Positions 53,801 through 59,620 are shown, counted from the stretch's first letter. The stretch: DNA of 64,000 nt from Malania oleifera (GCF_029873635.1 NC_080423.1:100812991-100876990); one strand, 5' to 3'. Program-made: numbers and translations. Notes: generated by a model not told the origin, from the sequence alone.

Positions 53801-56190
53801 CCCTATCCCGTATATAGACAGCGTATTTTTGAGTTGATTGAACCAATCACAAGTATCATCTGTTTCGCCCTAGGCATTAAGTCAAGTGTTTGAAATACCA
53901 TAGTCAGGTCAGGGGGGATGTTGGAAGTTACCTTGATGGAACTTTAGTGTTTGCTCTATAATGACAGTAGCAGGGAGTTGTAGGTCGAACTTGCATCTGT
54001 GCTGGATTTTGTTTTTATTTTTTTCTTTTTTCACTCCAATGTGCCCAATTCGGTCGATTGATGCTAATTGCTCTGGCAGCGCAACCACTCTGAATCCTTT
54101 TGTTCTTCTAATTTTCTTTATGTTCCAGGATAAATTAGTGTACTAACTGCTGATAATTTTCAACATGGATTTGTGGGTCAGTCCTGAACATTTTTTTATT
54201 AACAGAATTTATCTTGGCCAGGCTAGGCCCAATAAACAGGGCTTACTTTGCGGGCCGATCCAGGGTTGAATTGGGAATGCGGTCACTCTCATCTGCAGTT
54301 TTTTTTTTTTTTAAAAGCCCACTCACATCACCTCTGGACTGATGCAAGGGACAAGTCTCATTCTGTGCCCAAGTACTATAAAAAAAATCAAGCCCATTTC
54401 CTTTGAGGAATCTCGACCAGGCTTTGCCTCACGGCGGTTATCTATCAAGTCCAAGCCGAGGGATCCTATCCTTCTCTCAACACCCAAAGAGCAATGGCTT
54501 TGTGCAGTTGAGTGACAGTTAGGGTGGGTGTGCTTTCCTCTTCCTTGCTCTTTCCTACTTCTGTGTTTGTGTGTGTGTCTCTCTCTCTACTTTGTGCCAC
54601 TTTGTTAACCGCTTTGAAGTTTTACATTCCATCAGATTCTTTGGATCAGGTGTTACCACTTGATAATTGTGGTTGGAAAAATAGCAGTATTACTTGAAAG
54701 CATAGACATAGCACAGGGCAGTCATTTTAGGTCAACAAAGGTCTGATCTCAAATTAAAGAGCTGCTTAAAAATTTAAGCTATTAACTGAGGGTCCAAGCC
54801 CCTTCTGTTATAATTAAAGTTCAACACAGCACAGGGCCTATGTTTTGTGCAAGCTTTCAAGCCCAATGGGCTTGTGTGTGAGGCAGCGTATCAGATAATA
54901 AAGCCGTTGTACAATTTGAGGTGGTTTATGTCAATTGTAGCAATGATTTTGACATGAAAGATTAAGGAGTCTCGTATAAATCAGGGTGTATTATGTTAAT
55001 TAAAACATATGGCTTTTGTCATGAAAAGTTGGAATAGAATTTGGTTATTGAACCTGAATAATTTCAATGAGGTATTAATACAAGTATTTTACATGCATAG
55101 ATCACATTGCACACTACGTAATCTAGGTCTTGTGAAATCTAGCCATATGCAAATTCTTTTTTATGTCTATTTCTTTAATATCTGATGAGTTGGGTTGCAG
55201 CTATGTGTTTGGAGCATTGATGGATGGGAGAAAAAGAAAACAAAGTTCTTACAAGCACCAGCTGGTTGCCCATCCTCACTTACCGGAGAAACTAAAGTCC
55301 AGTTTCATAATGATCAAAATCATCTACTGGTCGTCCATGAAAATCAAATTTCTGTCTATGACAGCAAGCTTGAATGTTTGCGATTGGTTAGTTCTTCTCA
55401 GTGTTAAATGTTGAAATGCCCCATTTTTTGAACCTTTTTTAGTAAAATAAATAAACTGGCATTTTCAATAGTTGGCTAAAACCCAAATATAAATATAAAA
55501 AGGAAAATTCGAAAGGAATTATTTTTGTTCTTTATTGTGAATATAAATTTTAATAATGGTCCAAACTTCAACTTGCATGAACGTTACTTTTGTTTCACTA
55601 ATTGAATTGGGGATTGGGGGATCTTGCAGTGGTCCCCTAGAGACTCACTCACAGCTCCAATTTCGAGTGCAATATACTCCTGTGATGGTCTGCTCGTTTA
55701 CGGTGGTTTCTGTGATGGGGCTGTTGGAGTTTTTGATGCAGACAGCTTAAGGCTCCGATGTCGAATAGCGCCATCTGCTTACATGCCCTTGTCTCCGTCC
55801 AGGTATGCTAAACCGTATTGTACATTTCATAACAAAATATTAACAGAAGGATGTTACCACTTAAACATTATATGTCTGTTCTTGATATTGAAAACTCGTC
55901 CTTTCACAATCTTCTGTTAAAGAGTTGCATGTTGGAGCTTGTAGAAATTTGGTACTGACTGAAAAATTTCTGGCAGCAGCGGCAGTGTCTATCCCTTGGT
56001 TATAGCAGCCCACCCATCTGAACCCAACCAGATTGCACTTGGCATGAGCGACGGTGTGGTTCATGTAGTTGAGCCATCTGATGCACAGCCTAAATGGGGT
56101 GCTCCACCCCCTCAAGATAACGGGTCCCTCCCCTCAAACTCATCAAATCCTTCTCTGAGTGGTCAGCTGTCAGAACCCCATTCCAGGTGA
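13712..56190 (+). CDS. TPR3: TOPLESS-related transcriptional co-repressor (TPR2/TPR3 clade), 25 coding exons, complete
   Basis: The exons are 13712-13791, 13892-14071, 14318-14431, 14517-14675, 15045-15222, 15304-15430, 15522-15631, 15746-15884, 16014-16123, 16244-16313, 16394-16467, 16549-16644, 16711-16806, 16960-17087, 17704-17938, 18031-18198, 21861-21968, 22048-22194, 33447-33557, 33654-33836, 37557-37685, 40388-40483, 55201-55386, 55630-55802 and 55977-56190. All junctions are GT-AG and in frame, giving 1136 residues, close to the family's roughly 1130. It begins MSSLSRELVFLILQFLDEEK with LisH and CTLH (about 1-92) in the TOPLESS domain (1-209) that binds EAR motifs. A proline-rich linker (about 200-330) follows, then WD40 repeats in two propellers. 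Asn176, altered in tpl-1, is present. In the family these nuclear proteins link EAR repressors to histone deacetylases. CRIAPSAYMP and the serine-rich C-terminus favour TPR2/TPR3 over TPL; the exact symbol is less certain than the family. Confidence 0.95.
17205..17372 (+). mobile_element. RTE-type LINE 3' tail in TPR intron 14
   Basis: In the 616-bp intron between exons 14 and 15, AACTTGGTATGAGGTAGTGAG leads into words for the family's typical C-terminus (ITWNE.VRKDL..L), then GGTGAATTGGGAAAAAAAA and GGTTGTTGTTGT. It is colinear with 31735-31885 and with the reverse-strand copy at 41019. Only the last ~170 bp is retained. Confidence 0.7.
18199..20639. other. First part of TPR intron 16, no recognised feature
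   Basis: This AT-rich intronic DNA lies after exon 16. I see no long reading frame, RNA gene or bounded repeat. Short frames such as that at 18284-18487 have no recognisable motif. Confidence 0.5.
20640..20885 (+). mobile_element. LINE ORF1 C-terminal end joined to a LINE-like 3' tail (half-LINE)
   Basis: GTAAAAAGAAGTTGAAGAAG at about 20678 encodes a basic KKLKKGQHELAHL-type segment followed by LVNYNRKGLK. This ending recurs at 47120-47240 on the plus strand and at 47890-48000 on the minus strand. Within 60 bases it gives way to a T-rich tail with TTTGTCCTCTTTTAGGCTGTAATCCC and a final TTCTTTTATTATTGAT. No ORF2 lies between them. The upstream limit is unclear; the region back to about 20090 may belong to it. 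Confidence 0.5.
21861..22194 (+). CDS. TPR3: TPR exons 17-18: linker between the two WD40 propellers
   Basis: Exon 17 (21861-21968) and exon 18 (22048-22194) encode residues 689-773, a low-complexity proline/alanine segment (LAAPVAPALERSDRIPPAG) followed by IKPRISNDVDKIKSWKIPDI and DPSQLKALRLPDT. In TPR2/TPR3 proteins the matching IVDPSQ...LPD segment leads into the second propeller. The exon 18 donor CAAG|GTAGGT opens the 11.25-kb intron 18. Confidence 0.93.
22268..23750 (-). mobile_element. L1-type LINE, antisense, 5'-truncated
   Basis: On the minus strand the order is reverse transcriptase C-terminal part (frame at 23400-23597: FLSKGGKPTFIKSTLTDL, then VAKRLEGIQRRFLWG), linker (22764-22991), and the zinc-binding RVT-associated C-terminus with AELIEHILLHCPW (22426-22695). 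The 3' end is an A-tail, visible as the T-run at 22270-22279. Stops and frame changes show it is dead. The endonuclease and catalytic RT core are missing. The right boundary with the next, sense LINE is approximate. Confidence 0.75.
23755..26974 (+). mobile_element. L1-type LINE, sense, 5'-truncated, with an internal RT deletion
   Basis: The element starts inside the endonuclease domain (VNGAFPVYSPSRSFL and then IVGGDFYVVRFLQEKKG, 23831-24020). It continues through WSDED-type spacer, KFNWVSDGDCNSMFFHR (24590-24650) and DKALGPYGFNFAFYKDYW, then FAVIVNGELRSWFRAMRG, FADD in the RT core (near 25228), and the zinc-binding C-terminal part with CKSFFDFL and IWKVKIPHNIKAFLWLVVLD. It ends in a 16-base A-tail (26959-26974). 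Many stops and frameshifts are present. The sequence jumps from NDFYRNG to the FAVIVNGE motif, so the segment normally carrying the first catalytic aspartate is missing. Confidence 0.8.
26975..27145 (+). mobile_element. Half-LINE ORF1 end fragment, sense
   Basis: Immediately after the LINE A-tail, GGTGGAAAAAGAAAGGTAAG starts a copy of the basic ORF1 C-terminus (colinear with 20675 and 47125). It then runs through TTAATTATGACGCAAACAATTTGAAAGG into a T-rich stretch, without ORF2. Confidence 0.45.
27148..27370 (-). mobile_element. Half-LINE 3' end, antisense
   Basis: The stretch starts with a T-run and GATAATAAAAGAAAGTG, which is a LINE-type tail on the minus strand. After about 120 bases of A-rich (minus: T-rich) DNA come AACCAAGAAACCCCCTTTTCAAT and GATCCTTCTTCGCTCC. 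These match the start of the antisense ORF1 copy at 47885-47970. The tail therefore joins directly to the ORF1 end with no ORF2. Confidence 0.5.
27896..30057 (+). mobile_element. L1-type LINE, sense, 5'-truncated, with target-site duplication
   Basis: A 17-bp direct repeat (AATGAATGTAAAGGTAA at 27879-27895, AATGAAAGTAAAGGTAA at 30058-30074, one mismatch) flanks it, and it ends in a run of about 20 A before the right repeat. The content is the RT thumb and C-terminal part colinear with the previous LINE from about 25565 onward: SLPLYFLLIFKIPAG-like, GGLGVGNLVPKNT-like, CKSFCDFLNR, IWKAKVPFNIKAFNWLVAFDR. It is interrupted by the 701-bp hAT element at 28902-29602. Stops in all frames show it is inactive. 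Confidence 0.85.
28902..29602. mobile_element. hAT-type miniature element (701 bp) nested in a LINE
   Basis: Exact 8-bp target duplications GTTCCAAG (28894-28901 and 29603-29610) flank termini CAAGGTCTTAAATTT and, inverted at the right end, CATGGTCTTAAATTT, a 15-bp terminal inverted repeat with one mismatch. Removing it restores LINE colinearity with the other sense LINE at 26521-26580. The interior is AT-rich with ATTTCG-type repeats near both ends and no transposase reading frame. Confidence 0.85.
30075..31734. other. Intron 18 segment without recognised feature
   Basis: The sequence lies between the LINE target duplication and the RTE tail. A short frame starting with ATGGCGACAAAGAATC at 30543 looks weakly protein-like but is closed by stops within 60 codons and matches no family I recognise. 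Confidence 0.4.
31735..31885 (+). mobile_element. RTE-type LINE 3' end
   Basis: The frame reads GWNEIVRKDLKDLKLLEEMP followed by LIGWIGRKEFM, the conserved C-terminal end of plant RTE (BovB-like) reverse transcriptases. After it come GACCCCTTCTAGTGGGACTT-like sequence and a GTTTGTTGTTGTTGTTGT tail. Only the 3' end is present. Confidence 0.8.
32307..32480. mobile_element. Fragment of the hAT family seen at 39277-39919
   Basis: GGTTTTAAAAGGTGAAGGCAC at about 32310 matches the left end of the bounded element at 39277 (GTTTTAAAAGGTGAAGGTGT). Further on, GCAAGGC, GCTTATGCCTCAAG and GCGTAAGC match words found in that element. No right terminus was found. Confidence 0.5.
32788..32836. repeat. (TG)n(GA)n compound microsatellite
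   Basis: TGTGTGTGTGTGTGTG passes directly into GAGAGAGAGAGAGAGAGAG, in intron 18 of the TPR gene. Confidence 0.9.
33447..33836 (+). CDS. TPR3: TPR exons 19-20: start of the second WD40 propeller
   Basis: Exon 19 (33447-33557) encodes ILRLIYTNSGIGLLSLASTA and HKLWKWQRSERNPTGK; exon 20 (33654-33836) encodes LWHSTTGNPMSNDVTG, ALSKNDSYIMSGSGGKVSLF and NMMTFK. Together they are residues 774-871. The WKWQR.E.NPTGK and SKNDSYxMSxxGGK motifs are hallmarks of TOPLESS proteins. Confidence 0.95.
34080..34800 (+). mobile_element. Degenerate L1-type reverse transcriptase fragment
   Basis: In intron 20, broken frames give TRSQHAFI, NEVV.V.EEVKQTNRKGFLFKLD and then RGVHQSDSLSPFLFNIVVNF. These match the RT finger/palm order of plant L1 elements (SxGQxAFI, KIDFEKAYD, RGLRQGDPLSPFLF). 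Stops interrupt every frame and no tail or target duplication was found. Confidence 0.6.
35811..36120 (-). mobile_element. LTR-retrotransposon end (PBS plus partial LTR), antisense
   Basis: GCTCTGATACCA at 35811-35822 is the reverse complement of the plant initiator-tRNA-Met primer-binding site. Two bases later TGACGG (35825) would be the inner end of an LTR. Reading on the minus strand, a TATA-like CTATAAATAATC lies upstream at about 35926-35938, as expected for a U3 promoter. The outer LTR end, internal genes and partner LTR were not found. Confidence 0.5.
37036..37144. repeat. Dispersed repeat end shared with 42245-42345
   Basis: CACCAGTTCAACCACTGGTTTGACC with GACCCACCAGT, CTTCATCGGGT and CACTGGACTGGGTTTT recurs in diverged form in the RTE-rich part of intron 22. 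Both copies follow a TATA-rich stretch. This probably marks one end of a DNA-transposon family, but no inverted partner was delimited. Confidence 0.35.
37557..37685 (+). CDS. TPR3: TPR exon 21: WD40 repeat of the second propeller
   Basis: The exon encodes VMTTFMAPPPAATFLAFHPQ, DNNIIAIGMDDSTIQIYNV and RVDE, residues 872-914. This is among the most conserved TOPLESS segments. A 3.7-kb intron precedes it and a 2.7-kb intron follows. Confidence 0.97.
38369..38667 (+). mobile_element. TRIM (terminal-repeat retrotransposon in miniature), complete, 299 bp
   Basis: Two 73-bp direct terminal repeats (38369-38441 and 38595-38667) agree at 67 of 73 positions. Both start TGTTAAAGCTTGATATACAT and end GTAATCTAACA. 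TGGTATCAGAGC (38442-38453), complementary to the 3' end of initiator tRNA-Met, follows the left repeat at once, and a polypurine tract GTGGGGGAG precedes the right one. The 5-bp flanks GACAT and AACAT agree at four positions. The 153-bp interior has no coding capacity, which defines the TRIM class; the family is not named. Confidence 0.9.
38870..40290 (-). mobile_element. L1-type LINE 3' part, antisense, split by an hAT element
   Basis: The minus-strand frame at 39959-40267 reads WSLETLTDSSCKSFFEFLI followed by YCTWNAKCPSKIKDFFIQLV, the zinc-binding C-terminal region of plant L1 ORF2. The 3' part lies at 38870-39268, where ACCAATCATGC and CTTATCCCA.A.CAA words are shared with the antisense LINE end at 51600-51835. 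The 643-bp element 39277-39919 separates the two halves. Confidence 0.7.
39277..39919. mobile_element. hAT-type miniature element (643 bp) nested in a LINE
   Basis: The flanking 8-mers GTAAGAAC (39269-39276) and GCAAGAAC (39920-39927) differ by one base. The termini are CAAAGTTTTAAAAGG and, inverted, CAACGTTTTAAAAGG: 14 of 15 positions agree. Inside, a 36-bp unit containing GGTTAGGTGTTTTAACCC is duplicated in tandem at 39297-39368. No transposase frame is present, so movement would need an hAT transposase in trans. Confidence 0.85.
40388..40483 (+). CDS. TPR3: TPR exon 22: WD40 repeat of the second propeller
   Basis: The exon encodes VKIKLKGHQKRITGLAFSQT and LNVLVSSGADAQ, residues 915-946. 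Its donor CAG|GTCAGT opens the 14.7-kb intron 22, the largest in the gene. Confidence 0.97.
40957..41001. repeat. (CT)n and (TA)n microsatellite
   Basis: CTCTCTCTCTCTCTCTC at about 40959-40975 is followed by TATATATATATATATATATA up to 41001, next to the 3' end of the antisense RTE element. Confidence 0.9.
41019..42115 (-). mobile_element. RTE-type (BovB-like) LINE, antisense, 5'-truncated
   Basis: Reading the minus strand from 42115, degenerate frames give an EKAYDRV-type motif, MYDGVMTSVRTTGG-like sequence, ITIGVHQASTLSPYLFDLVI, CMLLANDILLIDETR (the family's FADDIVLIDET with FADD changed to LAND), KLELWTEVLESRGFRISRNR and finally SRRSRDTPKITWNEIVIKDL. The element ends in a TTG-type tail (plus-strand ACAACTACAACAGCAAAC at about 41022). 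Frameshifts and loss of the catalytic FADD make it inactive. Confidence 0.85.
42494..43322. mobile_element. hAT-like element without transposase (829 bp)
   Basis: The left end CATAGTTAG and the right end GGCAACTATG are inverted copies over CATAGTT, and both subterminal regions are packed with GATTC/GAATC words in inverted arrangement. The flanking 8-mers GTCCTTAC and GTCCTGCA share only the first five bases, so the target duplication is uncertain. The interior is AT-rich with no reading frame. Confidence 0.6.
43323..45339. other. Intron 22 segment with a 67-bp tandem duplication
   Basis: AGTCTTAGTA followed by TTTATCCCAGAAAATATCC and CTACAATTAATTGCC starts at 44502 and again at 44569. Elsewhere in this stretch I see only T-rich intronic DNA; the open frames at 43405-43710 and 44194-44613 have no recognisable motif and T-run-driven composition. 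Confidence 0.6.
45340..47330 (+). mobile_element. LINE ORF1-type sequence (half-LINE), sense
   Basis: The frame at 45342-45731 reads RKFLELGHGWKGKGFSDFVS, which parallels GRFWELGLREKGRTFWCSFL in the antisense copy at 49545-49772. Glutamine- and glycine-rich linker frames follow. The basic ORF1 C-terminus lies at about 47110-47180. It is followed directly by a T-rich tail (47210-47310) with TTTTTATTCTTTTATTTTG and no ORF2. A block at 46010-46310 with AATAGCTATTCC words may be a separate small insertion. Many stops are present. Confidence 0.5.
47780..49880 (-). mobile_element. LINE ORF1-type sequence (half-LINE), antisense
   Basis: Minus-strand frames run 49545-49772 (KLSKEVAFWIADGLPMFVRL, then RNVHKGSLLCWMAVRWMRVG), 49339-49626 (GDGWQRHAKEFCESAKEFRL, SWSKVVLEGKSG), 49094-49348 and 47946-48194 (ILDKLDLKISDAGRNG, then FKAKKGQGS). 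This order looks like a plant LINE ORF1 product ending in a basic tail. Downstream on the minus strand it passes to T-rich DNA at 47810-47885 rather than to ORF2. Short frames and stops show decay. Assignment to LINE ORF1 rests on the repeated ORF1 end, not on a recognised domain. Confidence 0.5.
49792..49828. repeat. (CTCCCC)n hexanucleotide repeat
   Basis: Six C-tracts of four or five separated by CT occur in a row. The minus strand carries the matching G-tracts, which meet the usual pattern for a G-quadruplex. It lies near the 5' side of the antisense half-LINE. Confidence 0.9.
50949..51446. mobile_element. Possible miniature inverted-repeat element
   Basis: GGGCCCATTTAGTTGTGGG at the left and the inverse of GCACAAGCAAATAGTGCC at the right look like diverged terminal inverted repeats of a PIF/Harbinger- or Mutator-like element. 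No clear target duplication was found. Confidence 0.3.
51600..51835 (-). mobile_element. LINE 3' end, antisense
   Basis: TAATTGAAAAATAATAAATAT is followed by ACCAATCATGC, TTTGAAACAAC and AATCTTATCCCAGATCAA, colinear with the antisense LINE 3' region at 38880-39060. Only the 3' end is present. Confidence 0.5.
51880..53062 (-). mobile_element. Copia-type LTR retrotransposon interior, antisense, internally deleted
   Basis: On the minus strand a primer site TGGTATTAGAGC (plus-strand GCTCTAATACCA, ending at 53062) abuts the LTR at 53063. The interior later shows a protease-like WVIDSTTTNHT (near 52300, DSG changed to DST) and then the reverse transcriptase motif FGFQRHAVDHSVFYHHTQ followed by FVDD (51960-51971). 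Integrase, expected between protease and reverse transcriptase, is missing. The region 52400-53050 should hold gag but no clear motif survives. The left end is cut off near 51840. Confidence 0.7.
53063..53403 (-). mobile_element. Copia LTR, antisense, carrying an inserted SINE
   Basis: The stretch starts TGTTGAAG next to the primer site and may end at TTAACA (53403), giving about 340 bp including an 80-bp SINE fragment and its duplicated target. TCTATTTATAATGC at about 53205 would be the LTR promoter region on the other strand. The outer end is uncertain because no partner LTR was seen. Confidence 0.5.
53098..53177 (+). mobile_element. Au-type SINE, 5'-truncated
   Basis: TTGTGGTCCGCCCCTTCCC, GCATAAGCGGGAGCTATGTG and CACCAGGCTGCC followed by a T-run are the 3' half of the widespread plant Au SINE. 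An exact 9-bp duplication ACCTAACCT (53089-53097 and 53178-53186) flanks it. The tRNA-like 5' half is absent. The host is the Copia LTR. Confidence 0.8.
53404..55200. other. Last part of TPR intron 22, no recognised feature
   Basis: The sequence is AT-rich with short T-runs and one CT run near 54577-54588. The frames at 53421-53690 and 54512-54697 show no family motif. The stretch ends at the exon 23 acceptor TGGGTTGCAG. Confidence 0.5.
55201..56190 (+). CDS. TPR3: TPR exons 23-25: end of the second WD40 propeller and C-terminus
   Basis: Exon 23 (55201-55386) encodes LCVWSIDGWEKKKTKFLQAP and VQFHNDQNHLLVVHENQISV; exon 24 (55630-55802) encodes WSPRDSLTAPISSAIYSCDG and RLRCRIAPSAYMP; exon 25 (55977-56190) encodes VIAAHPSEPNQIALGMSDGV and the tail PKWGAPPPQDNGSLPSN ending in SEPHSR. 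Together they are residues 947-1136. The exon 25 acceptor is a CAGCAG tandem; using the second AG (exon from 55980) removes one serine. The stop TGA sits within an AGGTGATG donor-like word, but the TPR-like end supports 56190 as the true stop. Confidence 0.95.
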
Positions 56191-57340
56191 TGGTGTTTTG
56201 TGGTATAAGGGCATTTACCGGAGTCATTTATAGCAGTGTTGAGCTCTTCTTCACTTTTTTGTGTTTGCCCATTCTTTTTTGCTCTAATATTTTGCTTCAA
56301 AGCAGAGATTTTGCTGTAAATATTTTCGACATTTTCCCTAGCTTTGCCATATGAAATTTTACGGAGCAAAATTATATATTATCATGATCAGAGACAAATT
56401 TTGAAAGAGGGACAGACCATTTCTTTTTCTTTGTGCCTTTTGGCACCACTGCAGAAGTCCTCTCTGTGCTAACCCTAATTATATGTATGCTTTTGAATTA
56501 ATATCATTACTTATATTACAAATCAGATTTGTTTTCTGCAGCATTAATTTGGAATCATACCAATTTGGAGCTGTTTTTTGAGATTTGCCCTTTGGAATTG
56601 GATTTACTTCCCTATTGGCTCTGCATCTTGGATATCCACTCCATTCAGTGGGCATTCTAGTCTGCGATACTCATCCCTCATCAAAAGGAACTATATTAAT
56701 TAAAAAGCTATGTTTGAGGAACTACTAGATGGTCAAAAAAGTCTCAAGCTCATAAACCATGTAGACCTTTTTCATATCCCCACTGTTCAAGTAGAGTGGC
56801 TGAGTGGGATTATGGATAAGCGCTATGGAGTTGAGTGCTCACAAACGGTTTCCTTACAAAACCCTAGCACTTAGGGCAAGTGAAATGAAAGGTGGAGAAC
56901 ACCAAGTCCCAATTATATTCATTCATAGTGGTAGTGGGTCCTATAAAATGAATTTATAATGTAGTTTTGAAGTAAAGTTTCACATCTCAATCGTCAGTGT
57001 TCTTTATTCAAAGTTACAAACTTTTGACAACGTCAATCTTGAATAATATAATTTGGAGCCGTTGTGACGCATGTTCTTTATAAGTTATGGTTGGCTAGCC
57101 AAATAAGAAAAAAATATTGCTTGAGCTGAGCTCAAGGCCCATTAGAAGCTCAAGTTGAGATGGGGCCACTAGGTTAAGTTTCAATTGGATTGAGCATGGA
57201 CCAAGTACAAATTAATTTTCTTTTTGGGTTTCATGCTTTAGACCTACCACTTGATTTATTTGTAGCCTTAGAGGATTATCACATTCTTCAGGGACAGTTT
57301 AGTGATTGGAGTTTAAAATTTTAAAGCTTTTCACAAGTTT
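56191..57340 (+). other. TPR 3' untranslated region and short intergenic stretch
   Basis: TTGCTGTAAATATTTTCG near 56310 and TGTATGCTTTTGAATTAATA near 56484 are plausible polyadenylation elements, so the 3' UTR may be about 300 bp. From about 56650 on, no feature is recognised. Confidence 0.45.
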
Positions 57341-57345
57341 AAATT

Positions 57346-57837
57346 TTGAGAGGGATGGGAAAAGCTATAGAAAGAGAAATGAGTTGCTTTTCATTGTGTA
57401 ATCTTAGACGACTTGTGGGGACGATCATGTCATCATACTCTCATCCAATAGTAAGTCTATTTGTTGAGAAATCAAGACCTAAGTGCTTCAAACTAAACCA
57501 ATTGGAGGCTAAAATTGAGGTGATATTAGCTAGAGTTGAAATACCTAGCAGCAAAGGGAACGAGAAAGTTCATATTGAAAGACTGATTAAAGTAGAAAGC
57601 AATAGTAAAGAGGAAAAGAGCGATCTCTCTTTGCTTGCTCTGAAATCACTTGTGGCAGTAAGCCATATGCAAGGAAACAAAGCGAAGGGAGAATTATTGA
57701 AGCTAAAGCTAAATTACTCTTGGGAGAATGTGAAAACTAAAAGAAAGGTAGACCAGCAAAGAAATAGGTTCCACTTGAGGATGTGGCTAAAGCTCAAACC
57801 AAATGAATGCCATTGCTATTTGGAATGTGAGGGGTTT
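57346..57837 (+). mobile_element. LINE ORF1 end and first codons of ORF2, cut by Copia
   Basis: An open frame from 57346 is lysine-rich (KNVKTKR-type, LKLKLNYSWENVKTKRKVDQ), as in ORF1 C-termini. At 57803 a second frame opens with MNAIAIWNVRGF, the usual start of plant L1 ORF2 endonuclease (M..I.WN.RG). It is cut after 11-12 codons at the TG of the Copia LTR (57838). The ORF1 frame runs on into the LTR only by chance. Confidence 0.6.
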
Positions 57838-58020
57838 TGTAGAAATTTGAGTATCTTAGAATATCTTGGAGTAATTTAGGGGAGTATATATTATATATTA
57901 TTGAGAGAGATTTGTTTAGGAGATTATTTCCAAATTTAGATCTTCTGATTGTATTATAAATATTGTATATTGGTCTGTACAAATTTATTCAAGAAATACA
58001 TAAATTCCATTCTATTTTCA
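57838..58020 (+). mobile_element. Copia 5' LTR (183 bp)
   Basis: It starts TGTAGAAATTTGAG and ends CTATTTTCA, and is followed with no gap by a primer-binding site TGGTATTAGAGCC (58021-58033, initiator tRNA-Met). ATTGTATTATAAATATTG near 57950 could be its TATA region. The 3' LTR is not in the window. Confidence 0.8.
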
Positions 58021-58057
58021 TGGTATTAGAGCCAGGGTTTCTAAACCTTAGTTAACA

Positions 58058-59620
58058 ATGGCAGACGGTGTTGTCAATAGCAGAGGGTTGAGTTCCTCTG
58101 AAACTCTCGATGACGTCTCTGAAGCTACCCCCATTGTGGGTTTGCATGGGCTAGAAAACTCGGCCTTTCCATTCTCGGTGGAGAAATTGAACGGAAAAAA
58201 ATTTCCGTGAATGGGCTTAGTCCATCAAGCTTGTGATTGAAGACAAAGGAAGGTTAGGATACCTTACTGGTGAAAGGCAGAAGCCTGCCTCAACCGACGT
58301 CGCAGCTCTGCAAAAATGGAAGTTCAAGAATTCCATGGTGACTGCATGGCTCGTAAATTCGATAAAGCTTTCAATCGGAAAGATTTACCTGTTTTTACCA
58401 ACAACGAAGGATGTCTGGGATGTTCGCGAGACGTACGAAAGCTACTCCTAAATCTTCGAGATAAAGACTCGATTGTGGCAGCTGCGGCAAGGAGAGAGGG
58501 ATGTCATCGATTACTTCATGGAGACGACAACTCTCTGGCAGGAGCTTGACCTAAGCGTTGATGAAGAGTGGGAATGCCTTGGCGACATTATTCGCTATAA
58601 GAAGAGACTTGAGAATGAACGAATGCGAGGAAGGATTCTCGGCCAACGCCCCCTACCTTCGACTCGAGAGGTCTTCATAGAGGTGAGGCATGAAGAAAGC
58701 CGTCACAGCATTATGATGAAGGCACCGACCAAACATACATGGAATGAAATATCAGCCCTAATCTCGAGAAATAATGAAGTACCAGCCCTAATCTCGCGAA
58801 ATTTTGCGGGTACATGCCAAAAGACACATAAAGGGAGATTCAGGTGCAAGCACTGTCGCAAGCCAGGCCATTCAAAAGATACTTGTTGGGAAATACATGG
58901 AAAGCTTGCAGATTGGAAGCCGAGACAGAATCAAAAAAATCGTGGCTATCAGGCTGCTGTTGATAATCCAGCTGAGAGATCACAAGAGGTGAGAAAAATA
59001 CCAATACCACTCCAAGTGGCGCATTCAGTCCAGAGCAGTTGGAACAACTCTATAAAATGTCCTCTACCATTTAAGCATTGGGTCAGTCTTCCACTGGTTC
59101 TTTAGCCCACTGAGGTAATCTTTTGATGGCCTTAAATACTATATCTCATTATAAATCACCATGGATAATTGACTCTGGTGTCTCTGATCATATGACTAAT
59201 TCTTATCATCTGTTCTTATCCTATTCACTATGTGTTGGAAATTTGAAAGTTAAAATTACAGATGGGTCACTCTCATTTGTTGCAGGCAAAGGAAGTATTC
59301 AAATATCTGATTCTATAATTCTAAAATCTGTCCTACATGTCCCTAAGCTGCCTTGCAATTTGTTATCCATTAGCCAGTTGACAAAAGATTCCAATTGCTC
59401 TGCTAAATTTGTTCCCTCTCACTGTGTTTTCCAGGACCTATCATTGGGGAAGACGAATGGCAGTGCTAAGGCGTGTGTGAGCCTCTATTACTTTGATGAG
59501 GCAAATACGAGTGAACAATGTAAAATTGCTATTTGTGATTCTGCATTTATTTCTAGAGATGGTGAAATTTTGTTATGGCATTCTAAGATGGGTCATCCAA
59601 ATTTTTAATTTTTAAGATGT
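58058..59620 (+). pseudogene. Copia gag-protease polyprotein, broken and truncated
   Basis: Gag starts ATGGCAGACGGTGTTGTC at 58058. A run of seven A near 58196-58202 shifts the frame, and a TAG follows in REWA*SIKLVIEDKGRLGYL. The frame at 58233-59105 has YLTGERQKPAS, a stop at 58449-58451, IKTRLWQLRQGERDV and the CCHC knuckle CKHCRKPGHSKDTC (about 58849-58890). Another shift near 59000 leads to the protease frame with WIIDSGVSDHMTNS (59162-59203) and the gag-pre-integrase end LLWHSKMGHPNF (to 59605). Then a LINE A-tail interrupts it. Integrase and reverse transcriptase are not present in the window. In intact elements this region makes the capsid and the enzyme that cuts the polyprotein. Confidence 0.85.

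Noticed and set aside
56184-56195. Alternative donor AG|GTGATG overlapping the TPR stop codon
   Set aside because: The resulting protein end (SEPHSR) resembles known TPR C-termini, and no further conserved exon is seen downstream.
57346-57879. A 177-residue host protein
   Set aside because: The frame is lysine-rich and overlaps an ORF2-type start, and its last codons read through into a Copia LTR. It fits the end of LINE ORF1 rather than a gene.
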